Below are positions 16,105 to 24,089 of a stretch of 64,000 nt of DNA, piece by piece (the first letter of the stretch is position 1; each line of letters begins with the position of its first letter). Both the position numbers and the translations under genes were made by a program. The DNA comes from CAZKCI01 sp964551475 (lineage in GTDB: Bacteria > Auribacterota > Erginobacteria > Erginobacterales > CAZKCI01). A model generated the notes under the pieces. It searched no databases. It saw nothing but the letters and a program-made list of their open reading frames with translations, and was not told the origin of the DNA. The stretch lies in assembly GCA_964551475.1 (NCBI GenBank), contig CAZKCI010000028.1:8117-72116 (forward strand), read 5' to 3'.

Positions 16105-16734
16105 ATGAGCGAGAAGAGCAAGCTGGTCGATCAGGAGGAGCGGACGGAGGCGAAGGGGAAGGGGACCGCCGCCGACAAGTTCGATCTGAACAAGATGGTG
16201 GAGGCGACCACGGACCGGATCGCCTACCTGAAGCGCCAGCATGAGGATCTGCAGAAGCAGAAGGCCGATCTGGAGGCGCTGAGCCGCCAGCGCCAGGAGC
16301 TCGACGGCGGGAAGAGGGAGATCGTCTCCGGCCTGGAACGAGCCCTGGCCGTCCTCGAGCGCGAGGAGAACGATCTCCAGCGCAAGCACGCCCTGGTCCA
16401 GACCACGCGGGAGGAGTTCAAGAAGGCCCTCTCGGAGTTGCGGACCATCCGCGAGGAGGAATGGGCGGCCGAGAACATCAAGGACGAGATTCTCTCCGCC
16501 CTGGCCGCGGTCTCCCGGGCCAAGAGCGATTTCTCCAAGGCCCAGGGCCAGATCCAGGCGCTCACCGCCCGTCTCCCGGTCGAGGGCGGCCAACCGCTTC
16601 CCGCTCCGGAGGTCATTCCGCTCGCCCCGGAGGGTCTCTCCGCCCGGGACGCTTTCCTGCGGGCGCTGCTCTTTTTCCTGCCCGCGGCGGTCTTCGCCTT
16701 GATCCTGATCCTGATCTTCCGTCTGCTCAGATGA
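16105..16734 (+). CDS. Coiled-coil protein with C-terminal membrane anchor
   Basis: The 209-residue protein is a long charged coiled coil (about residues 25-150, rich in Glu, Lys, Gln with heptad leucines) followed by a Pro-rich linker and one membrane helix at about 184-207. A tail-anchored coiled coil of this kind usually acts as a scaffold; I recognise no named family. AGAGGTG precedes the ATG. The next gene, 6 bases on, encodes another small coiled-coil membrane protein, so the two probably act together. Confidence 0.75.
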   Translation: MSEKSKLVDQEERTEAKGKGTAADKFDLNKMVEATTDRIAYLKRQHEDLQKQKADLEALSRQRQELDGGKREIVSGLERALAVLEREENDLQRKHALVQTTREEFKKALSELRTIREEEWAAENIKDEILSALAAVSRAKSDFSKAQGQIQALTARLPVEGGQPLPAPEVIPLAPEGLSARDAFLRALLFFLPAAVFALILILIFRLLR

Positions 16735-16740
16735 TCACCT

Positions 16741-17145
16741 ATGTTCCGCGCTAAAAAAAATCCCTACCACGAGGAGATCTCCCATCTCGATGCGGAGCTC
16801 CGGGAGATCGACCGGGAAGTCGTCCGCCTGGAGAAGAACCTCCGCCAGGCGGGCGGCCCGGTCATACCGCGCCCGCCGCCGCGCGCGAAGACGAGCGCCG
16901 GGGGAGAAAAAGGAGCCCCGTCGTCGCCGACGGAAGACCGCAAGCGGTTCGTCAGCTATCTGTCCACCGGGAGTTTCCAGACCATCCGGGACTACAAGTT
17001 CCGGAGCGACCTGATCAGAAAAAAGAGGATTCTCTGGACGGTGGCGATCCTGCTGGCCGCGGCGGCTATCTACGCCGCCTATCATTTCCTGAAGCCGCAG
17101 GAAGCGGAAGGAGATGCGAAGGCTGTGGTAGGGGAAGTGAAGTGA
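16741..17145 (+). CDS. Small coiled-coil membrane protein
   Basis: The 134-residue protein starts with a short amphipathic coiled coil (about 8-36), then a Pro/Arg/Lys-rich linker, a segment FVSYLSTGSFQTI and one membrane helix at about 100-118 (TVAILLAAAAIYAAY). Both its layout and position match the preceding gene. No known family is recognised. It ends at a bidirectional terminator shared with the convergent gene. Confidence 0.7.
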   Translation: MFRAKKNPYHEEISHLDAELREIDREVVRLEKNLRQAGGPVIPRPPPRAKTSAGGEKGAPSSPTEDRKRFVSYLSTGSFQTIRDYKFRSDLIRKKRILWTVAILLAAAAIYAAYHFLKPQEAEGDAKAVVGEVK

Positions 17146-17167
17146 TCAGTTACTGATCACTTTTTTA
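17138..17167. terminator. Bidirectional terminator
   Basis: AAGTGATCAG (17138-17147) pairs perfectly with CTGATCACTT (17153-17162), followed by T residues on the plus strand and preceded by purines on the minus strand. It separates two convergent genes. The same GTGATCAG word is used in repeats at 22418 and 58974. Confidence 0.75.
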
Positions 17168-17809
17168 TGGAGCTATCGTTTCCTTGTTCTGCAGTGTTTC
17201 GATCGGACGGTCCTTCATCCAGAAGCAGCTTGATCTCGTCGGATACCACTTGGTCAGACTGAACGATCTGGTGGGGTAGCTGATGCGCGACGCGTTCGTA
17301 ACGCTGCAGTAGCACCATCGGGGATGCGTCGACCGGCAGAGGCGGACATCATCTAAGCGGGCCGGACCGTCGGGAAAATAATTGACGGGATCGTCTGTTT
17401 TCCAGCCGGGCTCGTGCCAGCGGCCGTTTTCGTCGAAATAGCCGTTGAGCCAGGAATACCCCTCGCGGGCGGGCATTCTCCAGTAGCCTTCGCTCCAGCG
17501 GCCGCCCTGGAAACGGCCGGGGACCCAGGCCATTTCGCCCCCTTTCCTCAGGTATGGTCCCACCGGTTCCCAGTAGCCGGGGAAGCACCTCCCGTACTCG
17601 TCGCGCTGGGTTTCCACCCACAGATAGCCGTTTCGCTCGGCCGGGCGGTAGAAAGCGGGCACGAGCAGTCGGCCGTCGATTCTCGCCTCCGGCTCCAGGA
17701 TCGTCCGATCGGCGCAGCGAGGTCGGAAAGAAGCGGGCTCAGCCGCGGAGAGGAGGGGAGCTATGAACAGCGTAACCGCGAGCGCAGGAAAGAAGGGGAC
17801 AAGCTTCAT
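17157..17809 (-). pseudogene. Secreted W/Y-rich repeat protein, probable frameshift
   Basis: A signal peptide (residues 1-22, cleaving after SAAE or LSA) is followed by YxxW-type repeats (GYLWVETQ, GYWEPVGPY, GYWRMPAREGYSW, GWKTDD), as in WxxGxW-repeat outer-surface proteins. In the first frame the protein runs to 17165 (214 residues), but after about residue 153 it becomes rich in Cys/Arg/Ser and unlike the rest. A different frame from about 17360 encodes a natural-looking tail (PPLPVDASPMVLLQRYERV...) ending at TGA 17157. A one- or two-base indel near 17355 would restore it. Confidence 0.55.
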
Positions 17810-17843
17810 GGTGGTAAGGTCCTTTTTCAGGGATTGTGGAAAC

Positions 17844-17872
17844 AGTATAGGCCATGACGCTCAAGAGTTCAA
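17844..17872 (-). promoter_or_regulatory. Promoter of the secreted repeat protein
   Basis: On the minus strand TTGAAC (17872-17867) and TATACT (17849-17844) are separated by 17 nt. A TTCAAGAGATCAAAGG word repeat overlaps the -35 (17860-17890). Confidence 0.6.
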
Positions 17873-17951
17873 GAGATCAAAGGATCAAGAGTTTGCCTTT
17901 CCAACGGTCTTCTCCGGTTGATATAATCTTTCCTGCTTTCGGTTTGAGGCT

Positions 17952-18311
17952 ATGAGGGAAAATCTCTCGTTCCAGATCCGGTTTTTCGAGGACATCCTCT
18001 CCGATCACCCGGATTTCATCGATGTCCTGATCCCCCTGGGCGACGCCTATACCCGCCGCGGCCTTCATCAAAAAGGGCTCGCGGTGGACATGAAGCTCGC
18101 GTCTCTCCTCCCCGACGATCCGGTGGTCTTCTACAACCTCGCCTGCAGCCACGCCCTGCTCGGTTCCCGCCGCCAGGCCCTGGCCGCCCTTTCCCGGGCC
18201 CTGCGCCTCGGCTATCGGGACAGGGAGTGGCTGGAGCGGGACAAGGATCTCGACGGCATTCGCCATCTCCCGGCCTTCAAGAAGCTGACCGGCAAGTATT
18301 TCCAAGCTTAG
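17952..18311 (+). CDS. Short TPR-like protein
   Basis: The 119-residue helical protein contains tetratricopeptide-like units, for example FIDVLIPLGDAYTRRG (about 22-37) and DPVVFYNLACSHALLGS (about 56-72), and ends with a helix found behind many TPRs (LDGIRHLPAFKKL). TATAAT at 17922-17927 and GAGG before the ATG support the start. It is probably an adaptor; partners are unknown. Confidence 0.75.
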   Translation: MRENLSFQIRFFEDILSDHPDFIDVLIPLGDAYTRRGLHQKGLAVDMKLASLLPDDPVVFYNLACSHALLGSRRQALAALSRALRLGYRDREWLERDKDLDGIRHLPAFKKLTGKYFQA

Positions 18312-18350
18312 CTGGTTTTTTCGGCGGAGGGTTCCATCTGGACGATAGCG

Positions 18351-18444
18351 GAGTAATGGAGTATTGGAGCAATGGAGCTTCGGTCAGTGGCCTCATTACT
18401 CCACAACTCCAGTACTCCATTACTCCATAACTCCATTACTCCCT
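18351..18444. repeat. GGAGTAATGG-family hairpin, copy 1
   Basis: GGAGTAATGGAGTATTGGAG words on the left pair with CTCCAGTACTCCATTACTCC words on the right. Other copies at 25877, 38256 and 52709. It lies between the TPR gene and uvrB; the uvrB frame is open through it but translation starts after it. Confidence 0.8.
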
Positions 18445-18455
18445 CTGCTTGCCCT

Positions 18456-20543
18456 ATGACCTCTTTCCAACTCACCACCGACTACACACCGCGGGGAGAC
18501 CAGCCGCGGGCGATCGAGTATTTGACCGAAGGCTTGGCTCGGGGCGAGAAGCACCAGGTCCTCCTCGGAGTGACCGGCTCCGGGAAGACCTTCACCATGG
18601 CCAATGTCATCGCCGCGGTCAACCGCCCCGCCCTGGTCATCGCCCCCAACAAGACACTGGCCGCCCAGCTCTACGGCGAGTTCAAGTCCCTCTTCCCGGG
18701 AAACGCCGTCGAATACTTCGTCTCCTACTACGACTACTACCAGCCGGAGGCCTATCTCCCTTCCTCCGACACCTACATCGAGAAGGACTCCGCGATCAAT
18801 GAGCAGATCGACCGGATGCGCCACGCTGCCACCCACGCCCTCTGGACCCGCCGGGACGCGATCATCGTGGCCTCCGTATCCTGCATCTACGGACTGGGCT
18901 CCCCCGCCGAATACCGGGAGATGGTTATCGCCCTCAAGAAAGGGATGACCCTCCCCCGCCGCGAGCTGCTGACGGAGCTGGTCCGGATGCAGTACCAGAG
19001 AAACGACATCGATTTCCACCGGGGGACCTTCCGGGTGCGGGGGGACGTGGTGGAAATCTTTCCCGCTTACGAGGAATCGCGGGCCCTGCGGGTCGAGTTC
19101 TTCGGCGACGAGATCGAAAGTATCGCCGAGGTGGATCCGCTCCTGGGGAAGAAGACCAGGGAGTTCCACGAAGCAGTGCTCTATCCCGGTTCCCACTTCG
19201 TCTCCTCGCCCGACAACCTGGCCCGCGCCCGCCGGCAGATTGAGGAGGAGCTCGCGGAGCGGCTCCAGGAGTTCCAGGCCGGCAACAAGCTTCTGGAGGC
19301 GCAGCGCCTGGAGCAGAGGACGCGCTACGACCTGGAGATGATGAAGGAGACCGGCTTCTGCTCGGGGATCGAGAATTACTCCCGCCACCTCGACGGGAGA
19401 AAACCGGGGGAGCCCCCCGCCACGCTGCTCAGCTACTTCCCGAAAGACTTCGTCCTCTTCATCGACGAAAGCCACATCACCGTCCCCCAGATCGGGGGGA
19501 TGTTCCGGGGGGACCGCTCGCGGAAGCAGACCCTGGTCGACTACGGTTTCCGCCTCCCCTCCGCTCTCGACAACCGACCGCTCACCTTCGCGGAGTTCGA
19601 GGGAGCGATCAGCCAGACGATCTACGTCTCCGCCACGCCCGCCGATTTCGAGCGGAAGCAGAGCGGCGAAAGGGTGGTGGAGCAGATCATCCGCCCCACC
19701 GGCCTGATCGATCCGGCGATCGAGGTGCGTCCGGCCGAAAACCAGGTGGAGGACCTCGGCCGCGAGATCCGCTCCCGGGTCGCCGCCGGGGAGCGGGTGC
19801 TGGTGACCACGCTGACCAAGCGGCTGGCCGAAGACCTGACCGAGCACTACCAGGAGACGGGGATCAAGGTCAAATACCTCCACTCCGACATCGACACCAT
19901 CGAGCGGATGGAGATCATCCGGGACTTGAGGCTCGGAGAGTTCGACGTCCTGATCGGGATCAACCTCCTCCGGGAGGGTCTCGACCTTCCCGAGGTCTCA
20001 CTGGTCGCCATCCTCGACGCCGACCGGGCAGGCTTTCTCCGCTCCGAGCGGTCGCTGATCCAGACCTGCGGCCGGGCCGCCCGCAACCTGCACGGATTGG
20101 TGATCATGTACGCCTCCGCCCTGACCGACGCGATCCGGCGGGCGGTGGGGGAGACCCGCCGCCGCCGCGCCCTCCAGGAGGAGTTCAACCGGGTCCACGG
20201 GATCACGCCGGCCGGGATCAAGAAGGATATCGCCGTCATCCTCTCCTCGGTCGACGAGGCGGATTACGTCACCGTGCCGGCCCAGACCGTGGCGGAAGAG
20301 GAGCTCCTGTCCCCCGCCGAGGCCGCGGAGCGCATCTGTGCCCTGGGAAAGAAGATGGCCGCCCTGGCCAAGGAATACCGCTTCGAGGAAGCGGCCGCCG
20401 CGCGTGACGAGCTCTTCCGCCTGGAGAAGGCGCATCTCGGGTTGGGATCCGGTCCGCTGAGGTTGCAGCCGAAAGGACGTAAGCCGAAAAAGCAGCGATC
20501 AGTAACTGGGCTGGCCCGGCCGACCATTTCAACAGACGATTGA
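18456..20543 (+). CDS. uvrB: UvrABC system protein B
   Basis: The 695-residue DNA damage-recognition helicase subunit has Walker A GVTGSGKT near residue 38, the beta-hairpin YYDYYQPEAY near 92, DESH in the helicase core, QTCGRAARN motif VI and a C-terminal UVR domain that contacts UvrC. ATG 18456 gives the canonical start FQLTTDYTPRGDQP; an upstream frame runs through a repeat and is rejected. The last residues (ISTDD) and the TGA lie inside a CAGACGATTG repeat. uvrC follows about 200 bases downstream. Confidence 0.98.
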   Translation: MTSFQLTTDYTPRGDQPRAIEYLTEGLARGEKHQVLLGVTGSGKTFTMANVIAAVNRPALVIAPNKTLAAQLYGEFKSLFPGNAVEYFVSYYDYYQPEAYLPSSDTYIEKDSAINEQIDRMRHAATHALWTRRDAIIVASVSCIYGLGSPAEYREMVIALKKGMTLPRRELLTELVRMQYQRNDIDFHRGTFRVRGDVVEIFPAYEESRALRVEFFGDEIESIAEVDPLLGKKTREFHEAVLYPGSHFVSSPDNLARARRQIEEELAERLQEFQAGNKLLEAQRLEQRTRYDLEMMKETGFCSGIENYSRHLDGRKPGEPPATLLSYFPKDFVLFIDESHITVPQIGGMFRGDRSRKQTLVDYGFRLPSALDNRPLTFAEFEGAISQTIYVSATPADFERKQSGERVVEQIIRPTGLIDPAIEVRPAENQVEDLGREIRSRVAAGERVLVTTLTKRLAEDLTEHYQETGIKVKYLHSDIDTIERMEIIRDLRLGEFDVLIGINLLREGLDLPEVSLVAILDADRAGFLRSERSLIQTCGRAARNLHGLVIMYASALTDAIRRAVGETRRRRALQEEFNRVHGITPAGIKKDIAVILSSVDEADYVTVPAQTVAEEELLSPAEAAERICALGKKMAALAKEYRFEEAAAARDELFRLEKAHLGLGSGPLRLQPKGRKPKKQRSVTGLARPTISTDD

Positions 20544-20615
20544 ATAGGATTGGATAGGATAAAAACAGACCGGTCAGGCGAGGCCATCCTATTCGATCCT
20601 ATTCGATCGTCTGTA
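20529..20615. repeat. CAGACGATTG-family hairpin, copy 1
   Basis: TTCAACAGACGATTGAATAGG on the left is mirrored by CCTATTCGATCGTCTGT on the right, around a variable centre. Copies at 44664, 59112 and 60264. This copy supplies the stop codon of uvrB (20541-20543). A further ATTCGTGTAATTCGCG word block with a CGTAGCC hairpin fills 20623-20745. Confidence 0.8.
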
Positions 20616-20750
20616 ACAATCGCCGAGCCAATTCGTGTAATTCGCGCCTGCGCGCTGTAGCGCTGCCGACTCCGTCAAAGTAGCCTTTGGCTACGACGGC
20701 CGGAACGGCGCGCAAGCGCGTAATTCGTAGGTAAATCGCCGAGCCGCCCC

Positions 20751-22409
20751 ATGAACCTCCCGGGAATCAAAGCCCGTGTCCGGACTTTTCCCGCCCTCCC
20801 CGGCGTCTACCTGATGAAGAACGCCGCCGGGGGGATCATCTATGTCGGCAAGGCGAAAAACTTACGCGCCCGCGCCCTCAACTACTTCCGCGCCGGCGGC
20901 GACGGGAGGCCGACCATCCCCTATCTCCTCGCCCGCCTGGACCGGATGGAGTTCGTGGTCACCGACACCGAGAAAGAAGCCCTGCTCCTCGAGAACAACC
21001 TGATCAAGAAGCACCGCCCCCTCTACAACATCTATTTCCGCGACGACAAGACCTTCCCCAGCCTGCGCCTGGACCCCCGGGAGAAGTTCCCCCGCCTCTC
21101 CTTCGTCCGCCGGACCAAAGCCGACGGCTGCGTCTATTTCGGCCCCTATTCCTCAGCCCTGGCCCTGAAGATCGCCCTGAAGCTCGCCCAGAAGCTCTTC
21201 CCCCTCCGCCTCTGCTCGGACAACGTCTTCCGCCACCGCTCCCGCCCCTGCCTCTATCACCAGATGGGCCGCTGCCCGGCGCCCTGCGTGGGACTGATCG
21301 CGCCGGAGAAATACCGGGAAGCCGTGGAGCAGGCGACGCTCTTCCTCCGGGGGCGCCAGCCCGCCCTTTTGAAGAATCTTCGGGACAAGATGCGGGAAGA
21401 GGCCGGCGCGCTCCGCTTCGAGCAGGCGGCCGCCCTCCGCGAGCTGATCGGGGCGATCGAGGAGACGATCGACCGGCAGAAGATGAGCGCGGTGAAGGCG
21501 CTGGACCAGGACGTGATCGTCCTCGCCCGCCGCTTCGAGGAAGCGGTGGTCCAGGTATTCCACCTGCGCCAGGGGAAGATGACGGGGGGGCGCTCGGAGT
21601 ATTTTCCCCGCGCCCATCCCGACGACGCGGAGGCCCTGGAGTCGTTTGTCGCCCAGTTCTACTCAGGGAATCGCCTGGTCCCGGACGAGATCCTCCTCTC
21701 CGCGCCCCTCTCCGACACCGCCGTCATCAAGGCCGTGCTCCGGGAGAAGAAGGGGCGGCGGGTGTCGGTTGGGGTCCCCGTCACCGGCCCGAAGAGGCGC
21801 CTCGTGGAACTGGCGATGAAAAACGCCTCGCTCGCTCTCCTCCGTTCCGGCGCGGAGCCCGCCGGGGGCGGCCTCATGGCAACCGTCCGGTCTCAGCTCG
21901 GCCTCCGCAACCTTCCGCGCCGGGTGGAGTGCTTCGACATCTCCAATTTATCGGGACGGGAGGCGGCGGGGTCGATGGCGGTCTTCGTCGACGGCAGAAA
22001 ATCGCCGGACGACTACCGGCGCTTCCGGGTGCGCACCCTTGCCACGAGCGACGACTACGGGATGATGCGCGAGGTCCTCTCCCGCCGCTACGAGCGGGTC
22101 AAGAGGGAAGGCCAGCCGCCCGATTTGATCCTGGTCGACGGCGGCAAGGGCCAGCTGGGCGAGGCACAGAAAGCGCTGGAGCGCACAGGGCTCGACTATC
22201 CGGACGTGGCGGGACTGGCCAAGGAGCGGGAGAGGGGAGGGGAGAGGGTCATCGATCGGGTCTACCTCCCCGGGAGCGGGCAGCCGTTGTTCCTTCCCCC
22301 CGATTCTCCGGCTCTCCGTTTCCTGATGCGGGTCCGTGACGAGGCCCACCGTTTCGCCCTGGCCTACCATCGCAACCTTCGCCGGGCGGCGATCCTGAAG
22401 AAGCAGTAA
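20751..22409 (+). CDS. uvrC: UvrABC system protein C, lacking the C-terminal HhH domain
   Basis: The 552-residue excision nuclease has the GIY-YIG domain (GVYLMKN and IIYVGKAKNLRAR, residues 17-45), a Cys-rich segment (CLYHQMGRCPAPC near 165), a UVR domain near 205-240 and the RNase H-like domain with ECFDISNL, LILVDGGKGQ and RDEAHRFA. It stops 14 residues after that last motif, where most UvrC proteins continue for about 50-60 residues as a helix-hairpin-helix DNA-binding domain. Stop codon context shows no obvious frameshift. It presumably still incises with UvrB. Confidence 0.95.
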   Translation: MNLPGIKARVRTFPALPGVYLMKNAAGGIIYVGKAKNLRARALNYFRAGGDGRPTIPYLLARLDRMEFVVTDTEKEALLLENNLIKKHRPLYNIYFRDDKTFPSLRLDPREKFPRLSFVRRTKADGCVYFGPYSSALALKIALKLAQKLFPLRLCSDNVFRHRSRPCLYHQMGRCPAPCVGLIAPEKYREAVEQATLFLRGRQPALLKNLRDKMREEAGALRFEQAAALRELIGAIEETIDRQKMSAVKALDQDVIVLARRFEEAVVQVFHLRQGKMTGGRSEYFPRAHPDDAEALESFVAQFYSGNRLVPDEILLSAPLSDTAVIKAVLREKKGRRVSVGVPVTGPKRRLVELAMKNASLALLRSGAEPAGGGLMATVRSQLGLRNLPRRVECFDISNLSGREAAGSMAVFVDGRKSPDDYRRFRVRTLATSDDYGMMREVLSRRYERVKREGQPPDLILVDGGKGQLGEAQKALERTGLDYPDVAGLAKERERGGERVIDRVYLPGSGQPLFLPPDSPALRFLMRVRDEAHRFALAYHRNLRRAAILKKQ

Positions 22410-22417
22410 CCGAAGAA

Positions 22418-22509
22418 ACAGTGATCAGTCATCAGTGATCAGTGGCCGGCTCGCCGGCTGAGGGGGAGGTTATGCGTTCGTAGCCGCGGACCTTCAGGTC
22501 CGCGGCTAC
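22418..22509. repeat. GTGATCAG hairpin followed by a perfect GTAGCCGC palindrome
   Basis: CAGTGATCAGTCATCAGTGATC near 22418-22443 is self-complementary in parts. At 22480-22509 GTAGCCGCGGACCT and AGGTCCGCGGCTAC form a perfect 14-bp stem with a 2-base loop. Confidence 0.7.
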
Positions 22510-22532
22510 TCACGAATCCCGGGGATACGTAC

Positions 22533-23138
22533 CTATTTCCCCCGTTTCTCTGTCGGATTGAGCGAGATGCCCCCGGATTTGAAGCTGATCTCCAGACTGC
22601 GGAGCTCATCCTGGAGGAAAGTATGAACCCCCAGTTCCCGGGCCCGGGACAGCAGATACCGGGGATCGAGGGATCTCTTGTTCTCGATGAGAATCTGGCG
22701 GACGTCTTCCGTGTCCCGGGGCCGGCCGCTCAGGAGCTTCAGGAGTATGAGGTCTTCAGGGGAAACGATGTGGGCGGTCAGACCGTCGATCCTGACCGAT
22801 CGCGCTCGCTCAATAACCTGTTTCTGGTAATCGCTTCTGGCCAGGAACAGGTCAACGTAAATACCCCCCCGCGGCGAGAAAAGGGTCAGGAACGCCATGT
22901 CGCGGATAGCTTTGACCGGTCGTCTCCGGTCGAAGGTAAAACCTTCTCCGCGCGCGGTCTTTAAGAACCCCGACAGCGCCTCATCCCCGATATCCGCCAG
23001 GCCATCGATGTCGAACGTAGCCCTCGGGGAAGCGTAAACGCTGGTTGCCATGCCGCCCATGAGAACAATCTTCACCCGTGATTTTCGGGCGACGGCCGAA
23101 AGGGTCTTAAGAACCCCGATCAGGTCATTCCTGGTCAT
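22533..23138 (-). CDS. Nucleotidyltransferase-fold protein (AbiEii/DUF6036-like)
   Basis: The 201-residue protein has an N-terminal helix, then GGMATSVYASPRATFDID at about residues 28-45, the GG...DxD core of stand-alone nucleotidyltransferases of toxin-antitoxin type, followed by YVDLFLA for the third acidic residue and PEDLILLKLLSGRPRDTEDV, the typical closing block. A small partner gene overlaps its start by 4 nt. Such pairs are usually accessory defence or toxin-antitoxin units, with NMP transfer as the likely activity; the substrate is unknown. Confidence 0.8.
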   Translation of the reverse strand: MTRNDLIGVLKTLSAVARKSRVKIVLMGGMATSVYASPRATFDIDGLADIGDEALSGFLKTARGEGFTFDRRRPVKAIRDMAFLTLFSPRGGIYVDLFLARSDYQKQVIERARSVRIDGLTAHIVSPEDLILLKLLSGRPRDTEDVRQILIENKRSLDPRYLLSRARELGVHTFLQDELRSLEISFKSGGISLNPTEKRGK

Positions 23139-23326
23139 TTGCCCGCCCGGCTGAGCTTGACCAGCAACCTCCGGTTGGCTTGTTCCTGCTCCCGCCTCAT
23201 CCGCTTGAGCCTTTGCTCGAGAGTCTTTTCACCCAGGCTGCTTTTCATCAAGCGAAACGTCAAATCACACAGATCAAGCCAAGCTGAAATGCGCGCTTCT
23301 TGGCTCAGATGCAAGGCGTGTCTCAT
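23135..23326 (-). CDS. Small helical partner of the nucleotidyltransferase
   Basis: From ATG 23326 the protein is 63 residues, basic and helical (MRHALHLSQEARISAWLDLC ... RMRREQEQANRRLL). I recognise no family. TTGATC and TATAAT 17 nt apart lie just upstream, and the ATG is 7 nt after the -10 with no ribosome-binding site, so the transcript is probably leaderless; this also rules out a TTG start at 23362 inside the -35. The stop overlaps the nucleotidyltransferase start. Confidence 0.65.
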   Translation of the reverse strand: MRHALHLSQEARISAWLDLCDLTFRLMKSSLGEKTLEQRLKRMRREQEQANRRLLVKLSRAGK

Positions 23327-23333
23327 GGCGAGG

Positions 23334-23362
23334 ATTATAGCGGCAGATCTTGCATCGATCAA
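23334..23362 (-). promoter_or_regulatory. Promoter of the nucleotidyltransferase pair
   Basis: Minus strand: TTGATC (23362-23357), 17 nt, TATAAT (23339-23334). Start site about 23327, adjacent to ATG 23326. Confidence 0.75.
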
Positions 23363-23406
23363 CGCGAATTCCGGGTCGAAGAGGGGTCGAAGGGTCGCGA
23401 TCCGAG

Positions 23407-23435
23407 CAGCCGCGGACCTTCAGGTCCGCGGCTAC
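23407..23435. repeat. GTAGCCGC-family palindrome
   Basis: CAGCCGCGGACCTTCAGGTC and the following CGCGGCTACG form a near-perfect stem, almost identical to that at 22480-22509. The two copies bracket the nucleotidyltransferase pair. Confidence 0.75.
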
Positions 23436-23467
23436 GTCCGACCGGAGGACCTTGAAGCGGAGAAATC

Positions 23468-23519
23468 AAAAATGCGACGCGGATGCGTCGCATTTTCATT
23501 GCCGCCGCGGGGAGTCGAA
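23468..23519 (-). repeat. Orphan tRNA-Leu 3' end with terminator (distal direct repeat)
   Basis: Read on the minus strand, TTCGACTCCCCGCGGCGGCA is exactly the T-loop-to-acceptor end of the tRNA-Leu at 24359-24491, followed by the same hairpin terminator (AAAATGCGACGC/GCGTCGCATTTTT). The unit matches 24326-24375 over about 49 bases with one mismatch. It has no tRNA 5' part next to it. Confidence 0.85.
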
Positions 23520-23654
23520 TGAGCGTCTTTTATGTCAAGTTATTTTTACCGTCGAAAACCCCTCTATACCGTAGAGAATATTGAAATTCCTGTCGCAAGA
23601 AGGGCTCGGGCGGGGTTTTGTTTTAATAGCCGGTTTTGTCTTGAGGAGAAGAAA

Positions 23655-23753
23655 ATGGCCCGAGAGCCGACCAAGAAGCCTCCGTTTGGGATTGGGGGCC
23701 AAGTTTATCCGCGGAGCGGGGAGACTGAACTTGTCCCCCGAAGAGGGGCATGA
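23655..23753 (+). CDS. Possible 32-residue protein
   Basis: ATG 23655 has AGGAGAAG 4 nt upstream and encodes MAREPTKKPPFGIG..., a short basic, Pro/Gly-rich peptide ending RRGA. It lies inside the direct-repeat-bounded segment, next to an A+T-richer stretch (23520-23650) in which I see nothing else. Coding status is uncertain. Confidence 0.3.
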   Translation: MAREPTKKPPFGIGGQVYPRSGETELVPRRGA

Positions 23754-23759
23754 TAGACT
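23731..23759 (+). promoter_or_regulatory. Promoter of the DUF4258 pair
   Basis: TTGTCC (23731-23736), 17 nt, TAGACT (23754-23759) with an extended -10 TG at 23751-23752. The predicted start, 23766, is the first base of the GTG start codon. Confidence 0.7.
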
Positions 23760-23765
23760 CATAGA

Positions 23766-24089
23766 GTGACCAGCACCCTGGAGCGGATCAAGGATCTCGT
23801 GGCGGGAGGAGAGGCCTACATCTCTGACCATGGATACGACGAACTAGCCGCGGATGGTATCCTTGTCCGAGATGTGGTCGCGGGCGTCTCTGCCGCGGAA
23901 ATGGTGGAGGATTATCCCAACTTCCCGAAGGGCCCCTGCGTGTTGGTTCTCGAAAGGGACGGTCAGGGCAGATCGTTTCATGCCGTATGGGGCATCCCGA
24001 AAGGAGAGAACACGCCTGCAGTCCTGGTTACGGCGTATCGCCCTGCGGCCGATCGTTGGTCCGCCGACTTCAGAAGGAGAAGAAAATGA
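23766..24089 (+). CDS. DUF4258 protein (toxin-like half of a small pair)
   Basis: The 107-residue protein matches DUF4258: HGYDELAADGI near residue 22, DVVAGVSAAEMVEDYPN, CVLVLERDGQGRSFHAVWGI and LVTAYRP with a C-terminal W. These proteins resemble RelE/HigB-type folds and usually pair with a small downstream antitoxin-like protein, as here (4-nt overlap). RNase activity is an inference from the fold. The GTG start coincides with the predicted transcription start. The pair sits between two copies of a tRNA-Leu 3' end. Confidence 0.8.
   Translation: MTSTLERIKDLVAGGEAYISDHGYDELAADGILVRDVVAGVSAAEMVEDYPNFPKGPCVLVLERDGQGRSFHAVWGIPKGENTPAVLVTAYRPAADRWSADFRRRRK

Noticed and set aside
18351..18444. 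CRISPR array suggested by regularly spaced words
   Set aside because: Words are contiguous or slightly varied with no unique spacers of constant length, arms are inverted, and no cas genes are present.
18372..18455. Upstream start for UvrB
   Set aside because: The extra residues are translated from a GGAGTAATGG hairpin, and conserved UvrB begins at ATG 18456.
23135..23362. TTG start at 23362 for the small partner protein
   Set aside because: That codon lies in the -35 box of a good promoter; ATG 23326 is the first start after the predicted transcription start.
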